From contig JAHDYG010000003.1 of NCBI GenBank assembly GCA_023383815.1, forward strand, positions 124,001 through 188,000: 64,000 nucleotides of DNA, written 5' to 3'. Every line of letters begins with the position of its first letter. The stretch's first letter is position 1. The DNA is from Rhodocyclaceae bacterium (GTDB lineage Bacteria > Pseudomonadota > Gammaproteobacteria > Burkholderiales > Rhodocyclaceae). Made by a program: the position numbers and the translations under genes. The notes under the pieces were generated by a model, which did not search any database, was not told the origin of the DNA, and saw nothing but the letters and a program-made list of their open reading frames with translations. Of this stretch, positions 1-11,549 are shown in pieces.

Positions 1-381
1 GGCGATCTCCGCGACTGTCGCATCGCCACGAACGATCGCTTCAACAGGCACGGACAGGTCGGGGCACCGGTTGCCATCCACCTGCACCAGTCCGGGCCTG
101 ACCGCAAGGGCTTCGACCGCGCGCTTCATCGCCAGAAGACTCGCCCGCAAGATGTTCAGCGCATCGATCTCGGCTGCGCTGGCCTCCGCCACCGACCATG
201 CGAGCGCACTCGCGCGGATCTGCCCCGCGAGCCGCTCGCGCGTCCGGGCGGAGAGCTTCTTCGAGTCGTTCAGCCCCGCGATCGGCCGGGTCGGGTTGAG
301 AATCACCGCGGCCGCAACGACGGGTCCGCAGAGCGGACCGCGCCCTGCCTCGTCGACCCCACAAATCAATCGACCGGTCAT
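1..381 (-). CDS. rnhB: Ribonuclease HII, C-terminus cut by window edge
   Basis: RNase HII hydrolyses the RNA strand of RNA-DNA hybrids and removes single ribonucleotides misincorporated in DNA. The 127 visible N-terminal codons contain the family signature [12 protein letters not shown], with catalytic Asp10 and Glu11 near the start, then the LNDSKKLS segment and a VDGN motif around residue 102 that holds a third active-site Asp. The reading frame is open to base 1, so the C-terminal part lies outside the window. The ATG at 381 follows lpxB by 56 bp on the same strand. rnhB is the last visible gene of the lpx operon, the usual place for it in Proteobacteria. The call is firm despite truncation. 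Confidence 0.95.
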   Translation of the reverse strand, partial: MTGRLICGVDEAGRGPLCGPVVAAAVILNPTRPIAGLNDSKKLSARTRERLAGQIRASALAWSVAEASAAEIDALNILRASLLAMKRAVEALAVRPGLVQVDGNRCPDLSVPVEAIVRGDATVAEIA

Positions 382-436
382 GCTGGCATCCCTCACAGTT
401 TCCGGATCTGCGGCGCCCGGCCCGATGCGCCAGTGC

Positions 437-1588
437 TTACGCGCCGCGCTTCTTCAGCCATGGCAAAATCGCATCTGCCGCCTTCTCTGCCGTATTCTGA
501 CGCAGATCGAGGTGCAACTCGGTGAAACGCCTTGCCAGCGCGGCACGGGCATCCGGGTCGGCGATCCAGCGATCGAGCGCGTCGGCCAGCGCCTCCGCAG
601 TGGCGTCATCCTGCAACAGCTCGGGTACGAGCGTCTCGCGGCACAGGATGTTGGGCAGTCCGACCCAGGGAAGATACGCCATGCGCTTCATCATGCGGTA
701 CTGCCATTTCCCGATCCGGTAACTGATGACCATCGGTCGCTTGAGCAGTGCTGCTTCGAGGCTGGCCGTGCCGCTTGCAACGAGCACCACATCGGCGGCC
801 GTCATCGCATCGACCGAGTGACCGAACAGGATCCGCAGTGGCAGATCCGGCCGCTTCGTCTGGCGCAACGCGTCTTCGAACAGCAGGCGTGTCTCGCGCG
901 TCGCCAATGGCACCAGGAAACGTGCGGCAGGATGGCGCTCGGCGAGGATACACGCGGTCTCCAGATACGTCGCTGCCAGGTTGCGAACCTCGGACTCCCG
1001 GCTCCCGGGAAGCAATGCAATCACCAGCGCATCGTCCGGAAGCTGCAGGCGTTCACGTGCCGCGGCGCGATCGGGCTGAAGGGGAAAGGTGTCGGCCAGA
1101 GGATGGCCAACGTAGCTCACCGGCACCCCGGCGTTACGATACAGCTCGGGCTCGAATGGAAACAGGCACAGCATGTGCGACACCGAGCGCGCGATCTTCC
1201 GGATCCGGCCACCACGCCAGGCCCAGATGGACGGGCTGACGAAATGAATCGCCGGGATGCCGCGCGCCCGGACCCTCTCTTCCAGCCACAGATTGAAATC
1301 CGGCGCATCGACACCAATGAAGGCGTCAGGCGGATCGGCCAGAATCCGGGAGAGAAGATCCTTGCGGATGCCGGAAAGCTCGCGATACCGCTTGAGAGCA
1401 TCCACATAGCCATGCACTGCGAGCCGCTCGCTCGGCCAGAGCGGCTCGAACCCGGCCGCCTCCATTTTCGGCCCGCCGATCCCGAAGAAGACGCTGTCGG
1501 GAAGCCGGGCCCGCAGCGCGTCGATCAGGTGGGCGGCAAGGAGATCGCCCGAGGATTCCCCGGCGACCATCACGATCCGTGCGGTCAT
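437..1588 (-). CDS. lpxB: Lipid-A-disaccharide synthase
   Basis: LpxB is a GT-B glycosyltransferase that joins UDP-2,3-diacylglucosamine to lipid X, making the disaccharide core of lipid A at the inner face of the cytoplasmic membrane. The 383-residue product is of normal length and opens with the conserved GESSGD motif (residues 10-15), followed by GIGGPKM and the VDAPDFN segment. The ATG at 1588 is preferred; one codon upstream there is an in-frame TTG. It starts 16 bp after the lpxA stop, in the classic lpxD-fabZ-lpxA-lpxB cluster, and is probably cotranscribed with it. Confidence 0.97.
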   Translation of the reverse strand: MTARIVMVAGESSGDLLAAHLIDALRARLPDSVFFGIGGPKMEAAGFEPLWPSERLAVHGYVDALKRYRELSGIRKDLLSRILADPPDAFIGVDAPDFNLWLEERVRARGIPAIHFVSPSIWAWRGGRIRKIARSVSHMLCLFPFEPELYRNAGVPVSYVGHPLADTFPLQPDRAAARERLQLPDDALVIALLPGSRESEVRNLAATYLETACILAERHPAARFLVPLATRETRLLFEDALRQTKRPDLPLRILFGHSVDAMTAADVVLVASGTASLEAALLKRPMVISYRIGKWQYRMMKRMAYLPWVGLPNILCRETLVPELLQDDATAEALADALDRWIADPDARAALARRFTELHLDLRQNTAEKAADAILPWLKKRGA

Positions 1589-1604
1589 CAACGGAACATC
1601 CGGA

Positions 1605-2375
1605 TCAACGCACGATGCCGCGCTGCGAAGACTGGATGAACGCCAGCAACGGCTGGACTTCCGGGTGCGTCGCGGCCATCTCCGCGATCGTCGCGCGCGC
1701 CTCGTCGAGCTTCAGACCCGATCGGTACAAACTGCGGTAGGCGCGCTTGATCGCCATGATCGCATCGGGCGAGTAGCCGCGCCGTTTCAGCCCTTCACTG
1801 TTGATCCCGTGCGGCGCAGCCGGATTGCCGGATACCGTCACATAGGGCGGAAGATCCTGCAACAGCACGGTACCGACTCCGCAGAAGCTGTGTGCACCGA
1901 CCCGCACGAACTGGTGCACACCGGTAAAACCACCGAGGATGGCCCAGTCGCCAACCTGCACGTGCCCCGCGAGCGTTGCGTTGTTGGCAAAGATCGTGTG
2001 ATCACCGACCTGGCAGTCATGCGCTACGTGCACGTAGGCCATGATCCAGTTGTCGCAGCCGATCCGGGTGACTCCGGCGTCCTGGCTGGTTCCGAGGTTG
2101 AACGAGCAATACTCGCGGATCGTGTTGCGGTCACCGATCTCGAGCCGGGTGGGCTCGTCGTTGTACTTCTTGTCCTGGGGCGGAGCCCCGATGGAGCAGA
2201 ACTGGAAGATCTCGTTGTCGCGACCGATCCGGGTGTGTCCTTCGATCACGACGTGCGGCCCAACACGGGTGCCGTCCCCGATCTCGACATGCTCTCCGAT
2301 GATCGAGTAGGCGCCGATCGAGACTGCGGCCCCCAGGCGTGCCGAAGGATGGACGATTGCGGTCGGATGAATCAT
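1605..2375 (-). CDS. lpxA: UDP-N-acetylglucosamine acyltransferase
   Basis: LpxA transfers a 3-hydroxyacyl chain from ACP to the 3-OH of UDP-GlcNAc, the first step of lipid A synthesis, in the cytoplasm. The 256-residue protein shows the left-handed beta-helix hexapeptide pattern from residue 1 to about 180 ([19 protein letters not shown] and so on), the catalytic His119 in the VAHDC segment, and the helical C-terminus with an HGIN motif. The ATG at 2375 overlaps the fabZ stop by four bases (ATGA), which fixes the start; an upstream in-frame start at 2396 would run into fabZ. Translational coupling with fabZ is likely. Confidence 0.97.
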   Translation of the reverse strand: MIHPTAIVHPSARLGAAVSIGAYSIIGEHVEIGDGTRVGPHVVIEGHTRIGRDNEIFQFCSIGAPPQDKKYNDEPTRLEIGDRNTIREYCSFNLGTSQDAGVTRIGCDNWIMAYVHVAHDCQVGDHTIFANNATLAGHVQVGDWAILGGFTGVHQFVRVGAHSFCGVGTVLLQDLPPYVTVSGNPAAPHGINSEGLKRRGYSPDAIMAIKRAYRSLYRSGLKLDEARATIAEMAATHPEVQPLLAFIQSSQRGIVR

Positions 2376-2809
2376 GACTTCGTCTTCAGTGCGCACATCA
2401 GTTCGGCCTCGGTCGCGATCTGGTCACCGACCCGCGCCACGCCACGATACTTGTAGATGTTGCGCTTGCCCTGGAGGATTTCCACGTCGAACAGCAGTTG
2501 ATCACCCGGAACGACCTGGCGCTTGAAACGCACGTTGTCGATCCCGGCAAAGAGCACGACCGAGTTCTCGTCCGGCTTCACCCCCATGGTCTTGAACGAA
2601 AGAAGCGCAGCCGCCTGCGCCATCGCCTCTACGATCAGCACACCGGGCATCACCGGATGGTTGGGAAAATGTCCCGGAAAGAAGGGTTCGTTCATCGTGA
2701 CGTTCTTCAGCGCCAGGATGCGTCTGCCCTCCTCGATCTCGAGCACCCGATCGACGAGCAGGAAAGGATAACGATGCGGCAGGTACTGCAGGATTTCGTT
2801 GATGTCCAT
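2372..2809 (-). CDS. fabZ: 3-hydroxyacyl-ACP dehydratase FabZ
   Basis: FabZ dehydrates 3-hydroxyacyl-ACP to trans-2-enoyl-ACP in type II fatty acid synthesis. It uses the same 3-hydroxyacyl-ACP pool as LpxA and LpxD, which explains its place between them. The 145-residue hot-dog-fold protein has the N-terminal [13 protein letters not shown] segment, the catalytic His47 in FFPGHFP and Glu61 in the following helix (VEAMAQ). Length is typical. It begins 6 bp after lpxD and overlaps lpxA by four bases. Confidence 0.97.
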   Translation of the reverse strand: MDINEILQYLPHRYPFLLVDRVLEIEEGRRILALKNVTMNEPFFPGHFPNHPVMPGVLIVEAMAQAAALLSFKTMGVKPDENSVVLFAGIDNVRFKRQVVPGDQLLFDVEILQGKRNIYKYRGVARVGDQIATEAELMCALKTKS

Positions 2810-2815
2810 GACGGT

Positions 2816-3838
2816 TCAGTCGGTGTTGGTCTGGTCCAGACGTTGTTCAAGCACACGTACTCTCTCGACCAGTGCGTCGAGGTGGCGCAGATGCGCAAAA
2901 TTCCTCACCCATTCGGGATGGGCCTGAAGCGGGAGATTCGCCGTATAGGTTCCAGCACGTGCGATCGACTTCGTCACCAGTGTTCCGGCAGAAATCACGA
3001 CATCGTCGGCAATGTTCAGGTGCCCGATGATGCCCGCCTGCCCTCCGATCATGCAGCGCTCACCGATCGTGGTACTGCCAGCGATGCCGACGCAGCCGGC
3101 AATCGCAGAATGCGACCCGATACGCACGTTGTGCGCGATCTGGATCTGGTTGTCGAGTTTGACGCCGCTGCCGATGACCGTGTCGTCGAGCGCGCCGCGG
3201 TCGATCGTGGTGTTGGCACCGATCTCCACATCGTCCCCGATCACGACCCGACCGGTCTGCGGAATCTTGACCCAGCGCCCATCGCGCTCTCGGGCGAAGC
3301 CGAATCCGTCGGCACCGATCACGGCGCCGGAGTGCACGATGCAGCGCTCGCCCACAACGCAGCCGGAATAGATCGTGACGTTCGCGTGGAGGATCGTCCC
3401 CGCACCAATCTCGACCGCATCGCCGATGTGGCAACCCGGGCCGATCACGACCTTCTCCCCCACCCGCACGCCGATCCCGATCGTCGCGCCATGCGCGACG
3501 GAACACGACGCAGGGATCGGGCTTGCGGCCGACGCCCCAGACGCAACCCCGGGTTCTGGGTGCTGCAAAGGATTCAACAGCTGCGCGACACGCGCGAAAT
3601 ACAGGTACGGATCGGGCGCAACGATCTTCGGCAGGGCCGTACGGTCGCGCGCGGAGCCTGAAACGATGAGCGCCGAAGCGCGGCAATGCTCGAGTCGGGA
3701 CGCGTACCGTGGATTGGAGAGAAAGGCCAGATCACCCGGCCCCGCCCGCTCGAGGGTGGCGACCCGCGTGATCTCGACCGCTCCGTCTCCGACCAGCTCG
3801 CCCCCAAGGCGCTCGACCAGGTCACCCAGGCGAAACAT
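2816..3838 (-). CDS. lpxD: UDP-3-O-acylglucosamine N-acyltransferase
   Basis: LpxD adds the N-linked 3-hydroxyacyl chain to the glucosamine of the lipid A precursor. The 340-residue product has the N-terminal uridine-binding domain (residues 1-100), a long run of hexapeptide repeats (about 105-300) and a C-terminal helix ([15 protein letters not shown]). The catalytic His lies in the [10 protein letters not shown] segment. The ATG at 3838 is preferred; the in-frame codon at 3850, directly after the skp stop, is a TTG and would add four residues. It sits between skp and fabZ as in most Gram-negative bacteria. Confidence 0.96.
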   Translation of the reverse strand: MFRLGDLVERLGGELVGDGAVEITRVATLERAGPGDLAFLSNPRYASRLEHCRASALIVSGSARDRTALPKIVAPDPYLYFARVAQLLNPLQHPEPGVASGASAASPIPASCSVAHGATIGIGVRVGEKVVIGPGCHIGDAVEIGAGTILHANVTIYSGCVVGERCIVHSGAVIGADGFGFARERDGRWVKIPQTGRVVIGDDVEIGANTTIDRGALDDTVIGSGVKLDNQIQIAHNVRIGSHSAIAGCVGIAGSTTIGERCMIGGQAGIIGHLNIADDVVISAGTLVTKSIARAGTYTANLPLQAHPEWVRNFAHLRHLDALVERVRVLEQRLDQTNTD

Positions 3839-3850
3839 CAGTACACGCAA

Positions 3851-4354
3851 CTAGCGCGATTCACCGAGCGCCTTGATGACCTTTTCGGTGATGTCTACGC
3901 GCGGACTGGCGTACACCGCCTCCTGAAGGATCATGTCGTATTTCTCGGCTTCGGCGATCTGCTTGATTGCACTGTTGGCCCGATCCAGGACGGTAGCGAG
4001 TTCCTCGTTCCGGCGCTGGTTCAGATCTTCACGAAACTCGCGCTGCTTGCGCTGGAAATCCCGGTTCAGATCGTTGAACGAGCGCTCCTTGTTGCGCCGG
4101 TCAGCCTCGCCCATCGTCAGCGCGTTGCGTTCGAGCTCCTCCTGCATGACCTGCAGTTCCTGGGCCATGCGCTGCAACTCCTGATCGCGCTTCTCGAACT
4201 CCTTCTCGAGGCGCTGCTGCGCCCGCACCGCCGGCGGCGCCTCCCTCATCAAACGGTCGGAATCGACAAAACCAATTCTCGACTGCGCCAGTACGGCCTG
4301 TGAACAAAGGCCGAGCACTGCACAAACCAGCAACGGACGAAGACTCGCTTTCAC
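3851..4354 (-). CDS. skp: Periplasmic chaperone Skp/OmpH
   Basis: Skp is a trimeric periplasmic chaperone that holds unfolded outer-membrane proteins on the way to the BAM complex. The 167-residue precursor has a signal peptide (residues 1-23, cleavage probably after VLA), then a short beta segment (RIGFVDSDRLM) and a long charged helical region (about 45-120) forming the tentacle. The start is a GTG at 4354 with a strong GGAGG ribosome-binding site five bases upstream, so an unusual start codon is well supported. It lies between bamA and lpxD. Confidence 0.93.
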   Translation of the reverse strand: MKASLRPLLVCAVLGLCSQAVLAQSRIGFVDSDRLMREAPPAVRAQQRLEKEFEKRDQELQRMAQELQVMQEELERNALTMGEADRRNKERSFNDLNRDFQRKQREFREDLNQRRNEELATVLDRANSAIKQIAEAEKYDMILQEAVYASPRVDITEKVIKALGESR

Positions 4355-4411
4355 TTAAACCTCCAACTATTCCCGGAATCCCGGGCAATCAGCAACCTGG
4401 ATACTCCGTGC

Positions 4412-6718
4412 TCAGAACACCGAACCCAACTGGAACTGGAATCTCTGGATCTCGTCACCCGACTTCTTGTTGAGTGGCGCGGCAAGACTGAACTTGAGCG
4501 GCCCGATCGGCGAGTTCCAGGAGAACCCGACGCCCGTGCTGTAACGCAGGTCGCCGATGTCGATCTTGCCTCCGGAACCCCAGACGTAGCCGGCATCGAG
4601 AAAGACCGACAGGCGGAACGAGCGATCCACGCCCGAGCCCGGCATCGGGAAATAGTACTCCGCATTGCCCACCAGCAAGCGGGTGCCGCCGATCGCCTCG
4701 TCGGCATCCCGCGGTCCCAGCGAGCTTTGCTCGAATCCACGCACCGACCCGATCCCGCCGGCGTAGAAATTCTTGTAGAACGGCAGCGGCTTGCCGCCAT
4801 ACCCGCGCGCCCAACCCAGATCGGCGTTGAGCATCAGCGCGTCTGAACGGCGGAACGGGATCCAGTACTGGTATTGATAGTTGAGCTTGACGTACTTCAG
4901 CTTTCCGGGAGGAATCGCAGCTTCTGCAAACACACGCTGGTAGCTGCCCGAACGCGGGTAGAGGTGGCTGTCGCGCTTGTCGCGCGCCCAACCGGCCGTG
5001 GCGACGAGGCTGTTGACCGATACGGTTCCGACACCTTCGGGATCCGTGCACCCGAAGTCGATGCAGAACCGCTTGTACTGCTGCGGGCTGTCGGTAAAGG
5101 TCGTGATCCGCGTGCGATCGACCCCCAATCCGAAATTGATCGCGTCATCCTCGCCGATCGGATAACCGAGCCTCAGGCCGGCGCCAGTCGAAACCGTCTT
5201 GTAGCGGGCAACCGACGAAACGTCGGACGGATCGTAGGTGCGGTGATAGACATCGTAGCCGAGGCTGACCCCATCCACGGTGTAGTACGGATCCGTGAAG
5301 GACAGCGCCAGCGTGCGCCCCGACTTGCCGGTGTTGATCCCGATCGACAGCGACTTGCCGCTGCCAAACACGTTCTCCTGCGAGACGGAACCCGACAGCA
5401 CGAGCTTCTCCGAGCTCGAGAAGCCCGCACCGAGCATCAGGTTCCCGGTCGCACGCTCCTTGACGTTGAAGTTCACGTCGACCTGGTCCGTTGACCCGGG
5501 AACCGCCGGTGTCTCGACCATCACGTCATCGAAATAGCCAAGACGGTCGATCCGGGTACGCGAGCGGTTGATCGCATCTGCGTCGTACCAGGCGCCTTCG
5601 AACTGGCGCATCTCACGGCGGACGACCTCGTCCCGCGTCTTGGTGTTGCCGCCGATGTTGATGCGCCGCACGTACACCCTGCGCCCCGGATCGACGAAGA
5701 TTGTGAACGCGACCTCGTTTTTCTCCTTGTCCACCTCGGGCGCAGCATTCACGTTGGCAAACGCGTATCCCTCATTGCCCAGGCGATCCATGACCGCCTT
5801 TGTCGTCGCGGTCAGGTTCTCGCGCGAAAAGATCTCCCCCGGGCGGATCGCGACCAGCTCCCGATAGGTCTCTTCCGGCAACACGAGTTCCCCGGCAAAG
5901 CGCACCGCCGAAACCTTGTACTGATCACCTTCGGTCAGATTGACCGTGATGTAGATGTCCGACTTGTCCGGAGTGATCGACACCTGGGTCGAATCGATAT
6001 TGAAATCGAGATAGCCACGGTCGAGATAGAACGATCGCAGGTTCTCGAGATCTGCCGACAGCTTCTGGCGCGAGTACTGGTCGTTCTTCGTGTACCAGGT
6101 CAGCCATCCCGAGGTCGTGAGCTGGAAGAGATCCAGCAGGTCCGATTCCTTGAACGCCTGGTTGCCGACGATGTTGATCTGGCGGATCTTCGCCGCGGCG
6201 CCTTCGACGACCGTGAAGTTGATGCCGACCCGGTTGCGTTCGAGCGGAGTCACGGTCGTCGTGATGTCAGCCGCGTAGCGACCGCGGCTCAGGTACTGGC
6301 GCTTGAGCTCCTGCTCGGCACGATCGAGCAGCGCACGGTCGAAGATGCGCGCCTCGGAAAGGCCGATCTCGCGCAGCCCCTTCTTGAGCGCATCCTTGTC
6401 GAACTCCTTGACGCCGGTGAAGGTGACATCCGCAATGGCCGGCCGCTCATCGACCAGCACGACGATGACGTTGTCTTCGACCTCGATCCGCACGTCACTG
6501 AAGAATCCGGTCGCGAACAGGCCACGGATCGCCTCGGCCGCCTGCGCCTCCGTAAAGGTTTCACCGACGCGCACCGGCAGGTAGTTGAAGACCGTTCCGG
6601 CTTCCGTCCGCTGGATTCCCTCGACGCGGATGTCGCGCACCACGAACGGATCGAAGGCCCACGCGGGTGCAGCAACAAAAAGGGCTGTCACCAGCCCGGT
6701 CAGAAATCTTGGTTTCAT
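4412..6718 (-). CDS. bamA: Outer membrane protein assembly factor BamA
   Basis: BamA is the central Omp85 subunit of the BAM complex, which folds and inserts beta-barrel proteins into the outer membrane. The 768-residue precursor has a signal peptide (1-21, ending PAWA), five POTRA domains (about 22-420) and a C-terminal 16-strand barrel (about 425-768) ending in Phe (QLGSVF), the usual outer-membrane signature. The conserved VRGF segment is present in the barrel ([10 protein letters not shown]). It follows rseP by 7 bp and precedes skp by 57 bp. This order is standard in Beta- and Gammaproteobacteria. Confidence 0.97.
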   Translation of the reverse strand: MKPRFLTGLVTALFVAAPAWAFDPFVVRDIRVEGIQRTEAGTVFNYLPVRVGETFTEAQAAEAIRGLFATGFFSDVRIEVEDNVIVVLVDERPAIADVTFTGVKEFDKDALKKGLREIGLSEARIFDRALLDRAEQELKRQYLSRGRYAADITTTVTPLERNRVGINFTVVEGAAAKIRQINIVGNQAFKESDLLDLFQLTTSGWLTWYTKNDQYSRQKLSADLENLRSFYLDRGYLDFNIDSTQVSITPDKSDIYITVNLTEGDQYKVSAVRFAGELVLPEETYRELVAIRPGEIFSRENLTATTKAVMDRLGNEGYAFANVNAAPEVDKEKNEVAFTIFVDPGRRVYVRRINIGGNTKTRDEVVRREMRQFEGAWYDADAINRSRTRIDRLGYFDDVMVETPAVPGSTDQVDVNFNVKERATGNLMLGAGFSSSEKLVLSGSVSQENVFGSGKSLSIGINTGKSGRTLALSFTDPYYTVDGVSLGYDVYHRTYDPSDVSSVARYKTVSTGAGLRLGYPIGEDDAINFGLGVDRTRITTFTDSPQQYKRFCIDFGCTDPEGVGTVSVNSLVATAGWARDKRDSHLYPRSGSYQRVFAEAAIPPGKLKYVKLNYQYQYWIPFRRSDALMLNADLGWARGYGGKPLPFYKNFYAGGIGSVRGFEQSSLGPRDADEAIGGTRLLVGNAEYYFPMPGSGVDRSFRLSVFLDAGYVWGSGGKIDIGDLRYSTGVGFSWNSPIGPLKFSLAAPLNKKSGDEIQRFQFQLGSVF

Positions 6719-6725
6719 CGAGGAT

Positions 6726-8093
6726 TCAACCCGAAATAAGACGCGTGATGTCGTTGTAAAAGGCGAATGCCATCAACATGGCCAGCGCAACGAGGCCGAT
6801 CTGCTGGCCGATTTCCATCACCCGCTCGGAAACCGGTCCGCCCTTGATGATCTCGATCGTATAATACAGTAAATGCCCGCCATCCAGCACCGGGATGGGG
6901 AGCAGGTTCAGCACCCCCAGGCTGATGCTGATCAGGGCCACGAATCCAAGATAGTGCCCCCATCCGAGCCTCGCCGACTGGCCGGCGTAGTCCGCAATCG
7001 TGACCGGTCCGGAAAGGTTCTTCCATGAGACGTCGCCAGTGATCATGCGGCCGATCATCTTGAGCGTGAGCGCGCTCGTCTCCCAGGTCTTGACCACGGA
7101 CTTGTACGCCGACTCGAGCGGACCGTAGCGCACGACGGTAAACATCGACGCACGCCCATCCGCCTGCTCCGCGACCGAGATCCCGATGCGTCCGAGGCGC
7201 TCGCCTCCTTCGGTCACGACATCCGGTGTCAGGGTGACGGTCAGCGTATCCGCGCCGCGCCGGATCACCGCTTCGAGAGGCTCGCCGGCTCGAGTGCGCA
7301 CCCGTTCGACCAGTTCATGCCAGGAGTCGAGCGGTTCGCCACCGAGCGAGACGAACTCGTCACCGGCGAGTAGTCCGGCGCGCTGCGCCGCACTGCCGTC
7401 CAGAACACGACCCACGACCGGGGCGATCCGGGGTCGCCAGACGCGCAGACCGATCTTGCCGATCAGGTCGGTATCGCGCTCGTCGATCCGCACACCCGAA
7501 AAATCGAGTTGCCGGAAGGCTTCGACGTCGTCGGCCGTGCGCACCCTGAGCGTGACGGTCCTGCGGTCGATCGCATGGCGCAGCATCACCCAGCGCAGGT
7601 CGGTCCAGCTGCGCACGCCCTCGCCATCGATGTCGACGACGAGATCGCCGTCGCGCACGCCGGCGACTGCCGCAATGCTCTGCACATCATCGGTCAGGGC
7701 GACCCTCGGTTTGAGCTCCTCGGTTCCGCTCGCGAACAGGACCCAGTACAGCACGATCGCGAGCAGGAAGTTCGCGAGCGGGCCGGCGGCGACGATCGCG
7801 AAGCGCTGACCGACCGGTTTGCGGTTGAATGCCCGCGACAACTCCGCTTCGGCGACCGCGCCTTCGCGTTCGTCGAGCATCTTCACGTAGCCGCCCAGCG
7901 GAAAGGCCGCCAGCGCCCACTCGGTCTGGTCGCGCCCGGTCTTCCACTTCAGCAACGGACGCCCGAATCCGATCGAAAAACGCAGCACCTTGACGTCGCA
8001 CCAGCGTGCAACCAGGTAGTGGCCCAGCTCATGCACGAAGATCAGCAAGCCCAGGGCGAAAATGAAGGGAATCAGATAGTCGAGCAGGTTCAT
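6726..8093 (-). CDS. rseP: Site-2 intramembrane zinc metalloprotease RseP
   Basis: RseP cleaves the anti-sigma factor RseA within the membrane after DegS, releasing sigma-E; it also removes remnant signal peptides. The 455-residue protein has the zinc-binding HELGH motif in the first membrane helix (residues 21-25), two central PDZ domains (about 110-300) and the second conserved motif [13 protein letters not shown] near the C-terminus, flanked by membrane helices. The ATG overlaps the dxr stop by four bases. Placement directly before bamA links the protease to outer-membrane stress signalling. Confidence 0.96.
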   Translation of the reverse strand: MNLLDYLIPFIFALGLLIFVHELGHYLVARWCDVKVLRFSIGFGRPLLKWKTGRDQTEWALAAFPLGGYVKMLDEREGAVAEAELSRAFNRKPVGQRFAIVAAGPLANFLLAIVLYWVLFASGTEELKPRVALTDDVQSIAAVAGVRDGDLVVDIDGEGVRSWTDLRWVMLRHAIDRRTVTLRVRTADDVEAFRQLDFSGVRIDERDTDLIGKIGLRVWRPRIAPVVGRVLDGSAAQRAGLLAGDEFVSLGGEPLDSWHELVERVRTRAGEPLEAVIRRGADTLTVTLTPDVVTEGGERLGRIGISVAEQADGRASMFTVVRYGPLESAYKSVVKTWETSALTLKMIGRMITGDVSWKNLSGPVTIADYAGQSARLGWGHYLGFVALISISLGVLNLLPIPVLDGGHLLYYTIEIIKGGPVSERVMEIGQQIGLVALAMLMAFAFYNDITRLISG

Positions 8094-9289
8094 CGTGTCG
8101 TCCGTGCCAGGATCTCGCGGCGCGCGTCTTCCCGCGCACGCCGATCGGCCTCGATGGCCGCATCGAGCGTGTCGACCCGCTGATCCACCACGCGTTCCAG
8201 GCTCGCTTCGATCACGCGCGCAATCTCGCCAAAGGCCAGCCGCCGATCGAGGAAGGCCGCCACCGCCTCCTCGTTGGCCGCATTCAGAACTGCGGCCGCG
8301 GCGCCTCCCGCCTGCAGCGCACGGTAGGCAAGTGCAAGACAGGGAAAGCGCTTCAGGTCAGGCGGCTCGAACGTGAGCCGGGCGATCGCAAAAAGATCGA
8401 GCGGTGCAACGCCGGCACCGATCCGCTCAGGATACGCAAGCGCATGGGCGATCGGCGTGCGCATGTCGGGATTGCCCAGTTGTGCCAGCACCGAGCCATC
8501 GACATACTCGACCATCGAGTGAATCACGCTCTGCGGATGGATCACGACATCGATCCGCTCGGCCGCGACACCAAAGAGCCAGTGGGCCTCGATCACCTCG
8601 AGACCCTTGTTCATCATCGTGGCCGAGTCCACCGAAATCTTGCGCCCCATCACCCAGTTCGGATGCGCACACGCCTGCTCCGGCGTCACGGACGCCAGCG
8701 CCTCGATCGGCGTCTCGCGGAACGGCCCACCCGAGGCGGTCAGGAGCACCCGCCGCACGCCGGCCGCATCCGGATTTCTGCCATAGTCGGCTGGAAGCGA
8801 CTGGAAGACCGCATTGTGCTCGCTGTCGATCGGCAGGAGCTGGGCGCCGCTTTCCCGCGCGGCTTCCATGAACAGATGGCCGGCCAGTACCAGCGACTCC
8901 TTGTTCGCGAGCAGCACGCGCTTGCCGGCCCGCACCGCCGCCAGAGTCGGCACCAGCCCGGCAGCCCCGACGATCGCAGCCATCACGGCATCGACCTCCG
9001 GATGAGCCGCCACATCGGCCAGGGCCTGCGGCCCGCTCGAGACCTCGGTCGCAACCCCCGCTTCATCGAGGCGCCGGCGCAGCTCGCTCGCGGCGCTCTC
9101 CTCCCCGAGTACCGCGTGGGCGGGTGCAAAGCGGGCGCAGATCTCGAACAGCCGATCGAGCTGTCCATTCGCGGTGACGGCGAAGATCCGGAAACGCTCG
9201 GGATGTCGCGCCGCGACGTCGAGCGTGCTGGTTCCGATCGATCCGGTCGCCCCGAGGACGGCGATCCGCTGGGGAAGGGATTCAGACAT
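8090..9289 (-). CDS. dxr: 1-deoxy-D-xylulose 5-phosphate reductoisomerase
   Basis: Dxr converts DXP to 2-C-methyl-D-erythritol 4-phosphate with NADPH, the committed step of the MEP isoprenoid pathway. The 399-residue protein shows the NADPH-binding [13 protein letters not shown] motif near the N-terminus, the metal/substrate region around DSEHNAVFQ, and GPFRETP plus [15 protein letters not shown], all hallmarks of the family. It starts 3 bp after the cdsA stop. Together with uppS upstream it supplies undecaprenyl carrier for envelope synthesis. Confidence 0.97.
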   Translation of the reverse strand: MSESLPQRIAVLGATGSIGTSTLDVAARHPERFRIFAVTANGQLDRLFEICARFAPAHAVLGEESAASELRRRLDEAGVATEVSSGPQALADVAAHPEVDAVMAAIVGAAGLVPTLAAVRAGKRVLLANKESLVLAGHLFMEAARESGAQLLPIDSEHNAVFQSLPADYGRNPDAAGVRRVLLTASGGPFRETPIEALASVTPEQACAHPNWVMGRKISVDSATMMNKGLEVIEAHWLFGVAAERIDVVIHPQSVIHSMVEYVDGSVLAQLGNPDMRTPIAHALAYPERIGAGVAPLDLFAIARLTFEPPDLKRFPCLALAYRALQAGGAAAAVLNAANEEAVAAFLDRRLAFGEIARVIEASLERVVDQRVDTLDAAIEADRRAREDARREILARTTR

Positions 9290-9292
9290 GGT

Positions 9293-10114
9293 TCAGAACA
9301 AGGGCCAGAGTGCGATGAGCCCCACCACGGGCAGCGTGGAAGTGAGACTATCGATGCGATCGAGGATTCCGCCGTGACCCGGCAGGATGCGGCCGCTGTC
9401 CTTGATGCCCGCCTGGCGCTTGAGCAGGGATTCGAAGAGATCGCCCTCGATGCTGATCGCGGTCAGCACTGCAAGCACGACCATCAGCAACGGCAACGGG
9501 ATCGTCGAAACCCCACGGGAGCCGACGAACAGCGCGACCCCGACGCCGAAGACCAGGACTCCGGCGAGCGCTCCGCCGGCCCCTTCCCAGGTCTTGCCCG
9601 GGCTGATCGCCGGAGCGAGCTTGTGGCGTCCGAAGGCACGGCCGGTGAAGTAGGCGGCGATGTCGGCGATCCAGACCAGAGCCATCGCACCCAGCAATGC
9701 CCAGGGATCGAGCATGCGCAGGTGCGCCATCGCCAGGGCACAGGGCACCAGAACGAGCAGACCGATTCCGACCGCGGCAGCATGGCTGCGGAGCGTCCAG
9801 TGCTGGCGCAGCCAGAGCGGCACCAGCAGCAGCCAGAACAGCGCCGCCGCGCCATACGGCAGTGCCAGCAGGGGCCGCGCACCCGATCCGTCGAGACCGG
9901 TGAGCAGACCGATCGCAAGACACGCACTGGCGCAGACGGCGGAAAAAACTGCCTTGCCCGCGCTCGACCAACGGCACAGCCCGCCCCACTCCCAGGCCGC
10001 TGCCGCACAAACGAGCCCGATCAGGGCGAGCCACAGGGGCTGCGAGAGCAGGAATACGGCGGCAAGAAGCCCGGCCAGAAGCACGAGTGCGGTGATGACC
10101 CGGTGCTTAAGCAT
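9293..10114 (-). CDS. cdsA: Phosphatidate cytidylyltransferase
   Basis: CdsA makes CDP-diacylglycerol from phosphatidic acid and CTP at the inner membrane, the branch point of phospholipid synthesis. The 273-residue protein is strongly hydrophobic with about eight membrane segments and carries the C-terminal CdsA signature (SPGKTWEG, then [10 protein letters not shown] and DRIDSL). The ATG at 10114 is chosen because it overlaps the end of uppS by eight bases and begins the hydrophobic region; the longer open frame upstream, to 10312, lies inside uppS and has no CdsA character. Confidence 0.95.
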   Translation of the reverse strand: MLKHRVITALVLLAGLLAAVFLLSQPLWLALIGLVCAAAAWEWGGLCRWSSAGKAVFSAVCASACLAIGLLTGLDGSGARPLLALPYGAAALFWLLLVPLWLRQHWTLRSHAAAVGIGLLVLVPCALAMAHLRMLDPWALLGAMALVWIADIAAYFTGRAFGRHKLAPAISPGKTWEGAGGALAGVLVFGVGVALFVGSRGVSTIPLPLLMVVLAVLTAISIEGDLFESLLKRQAGIKDSGRILPGHGGILDRIDSLTSTLPVVGLIALWPLF

Positions 10115-10931
10115 GGTCCCCCGGAGAGGTCCTCTGTGCCCGGGCGGGGAGCAGACCTGCAGGTCGATCGCCTGTAGAGACACCGCTGACCTGATCGCTC
10201 GTGCGACCGAAACGACGCTCGCGCGAACGATAGGACGCAATCGCAAGATCCAGCGCTTCTTCACCGAAATCCGGCCACAGCGTCTCGGTGAAATAGAGCT
10301 CGCTGTACGCAAGCTGCCACAACAGGAAGTTGCTCAAGCGCATTTCACCCCCGGTGCGGATGAAGAGATCCGGCTCCGGGCCGTAGTTGAGCGCAAGCTC
10401 GGCACCCAGTTCTTCCTCGGTGAAATTTTCCCGCCGCTCAGGGTGGCGCACGAGCATCCGCTCGACGGCCTGCAGGATGTCCCAACGCCCGCCGTAGTTC
10501 GCGGCGACCGTGAGCGTCATGCTCCGGTTCTGCTGCGTGTGCGCTTCCGCCTCTCGGATCAGTTCAACCAGAGCCGGATCGAAGCGCGACAGGTCGCCGA
10601 TGACGCGAAAGCGGATTCCGTTCTCGTGCAGGCGCTCGACCTCGCGGCGCAAGGAGCGCTTGAACAGTCGCATCAGGAACGAGACTTCCTCGGCCGGCCG
10701 GCGCCAGTTCTCGGAACTGAAGGCAAACAGCGTGAGGTGCGTGACGCCGCGCTCCATGCACGCGCGAATCACGGTGCGAACCGACTCGACGCCACGCCGG
10801 TGGCCGGCCACCCGCGGCAGGAAGCGTTTTCGCGCCCACCGGCCATTCCCGTCCATGATGATCGCGATGTGGCGCGGCACACCGGACACTTCGGGGACTT
10901 CTCGGGTTGAACTGACGAAACGATCCGCCAT
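10107..10931 (-). CDS. uppS: Undecaprenyl diphosphate synthase
   Basis: UppS is the cis-prenyltransferase that elongates farnesyl diphosphate to the C55 carrier lipid used for peptidoglycan and O-antigen. The 274-residue protein has the active-site motif [12 protein letters not shown] (Asp27), the HRRG segment, FAFSSENW, and the C-terminal [19 protein letters not shown]. It is about 20 residues longer than the E. coli enzyme because of a low-complexity C-terminal tail overlapping cdsA. It follows frr by 48 bp. Confidence 0.96.
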   Translation of the reverse strand: MADRFVSSTREVPEVSGVPRHIAIIMDGNGRWARKRFLPRVAGHRRGVESVRTVIRACMERGVTHLTLFAFSSENWRRPAEEVSFLMRLFKRSLRREVERLHENGIRFRVIGDLSRFDPALVELIREAEAHTQQNRSMTLTVAANYGGRWDILQAVERMLVRHPERRENFTEEELGAELALNYGPEPDLFIRTGGEMRLSNFLLWQLAYSELYFTETLWPDFGEEALDLAIASYRSRERRFGRTSDQVSGVSTGDRPAGLLPARAQRTSPGDHA

Positions 10932-10979
10932 GGGATGAGCCTCCGGGGCCGCTCGGGGCGACGACGAAGCCGATGCGGA

Positions 10980-11537
10980 TCAGATCTGCATCAGCTCCTG
11001 TTCCTTCTCGGCGAGAAGCTTGTCCACCTCGGCGACGTACCGGTCGGTAAGCTTCTGGATCTGGTCCTGGCCACGGCGCTCATCGTCTTCCGACATCGTC
11101 TTGTCCTTCACGCCGTCCTTGAAATGCTGGTTCGCATCGCGGCGCAGGTTGCGGATCGCGACCTTCGCGTTCTCGCCTTCGTGGCGCACGACCTTGGTCA
11201 GATCGCGGCGGCGCTCTTCGGTGAGCGGCGGCATCGGCACACGGATGAGATCGCCCTGGTTCGAGGGATTCAGACCCAGGTCGCTGTCACGGATCGCGCG
11301 CTCGACCTTCTGCAGCATCGGCTTTTCCCACGGCTGCACGCCGATCGTGCGGGCATCGATCAGCGTCACGTTTGCGACCTGGTTGACCGGAACCATGCTC
11401 CCGTAGTACTCGACCATAACGTGATCGAGCAGTCCGGTATGGGCGCGCCCGGTCCGGACCTTGGCCAGATCGGCCTTGAGCACCTCGACCGATTTCTGCA
11501 TTTTCTGTTCGGTCGTCTTGCAGATTTCTGAAATCAT
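10980..11537 (-). CDS. frr: Ribosome recycling factor
   Basis: RRF works with EF-G to split the post-termination ribosome. The 185-residue product has the full family length, starting with the helix containing [12 protein letters not shown] and the [12 protein letters not shown] segment, and ending in a helix-rich domain. The ATG at 11537 has a suitable upstream spacing from pyrH (12 bp). It lies in the conserved rpsB-tsf-pyrH-frr block. Confidence 0.97.
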   Translation of the reverse strand: MISEICKTTEQKMQKSVEVLKADLAKVRTGRAHTGLLDHVMVEYYGSMVPVNQVANVTLIDARTIGVQPWEKPMLQKVERAIRDSDLGLNPSNQGDLIRVPMPPLTEERRRDLTKVVRHEGENAKVAIRNLRRDANQHFKDGVKDKTMSEDDERRGQDQIQKLTDRYVAEVDKLLAEKEQELMQI

Positions 11538-11549
11538 GATCGGGTTTCC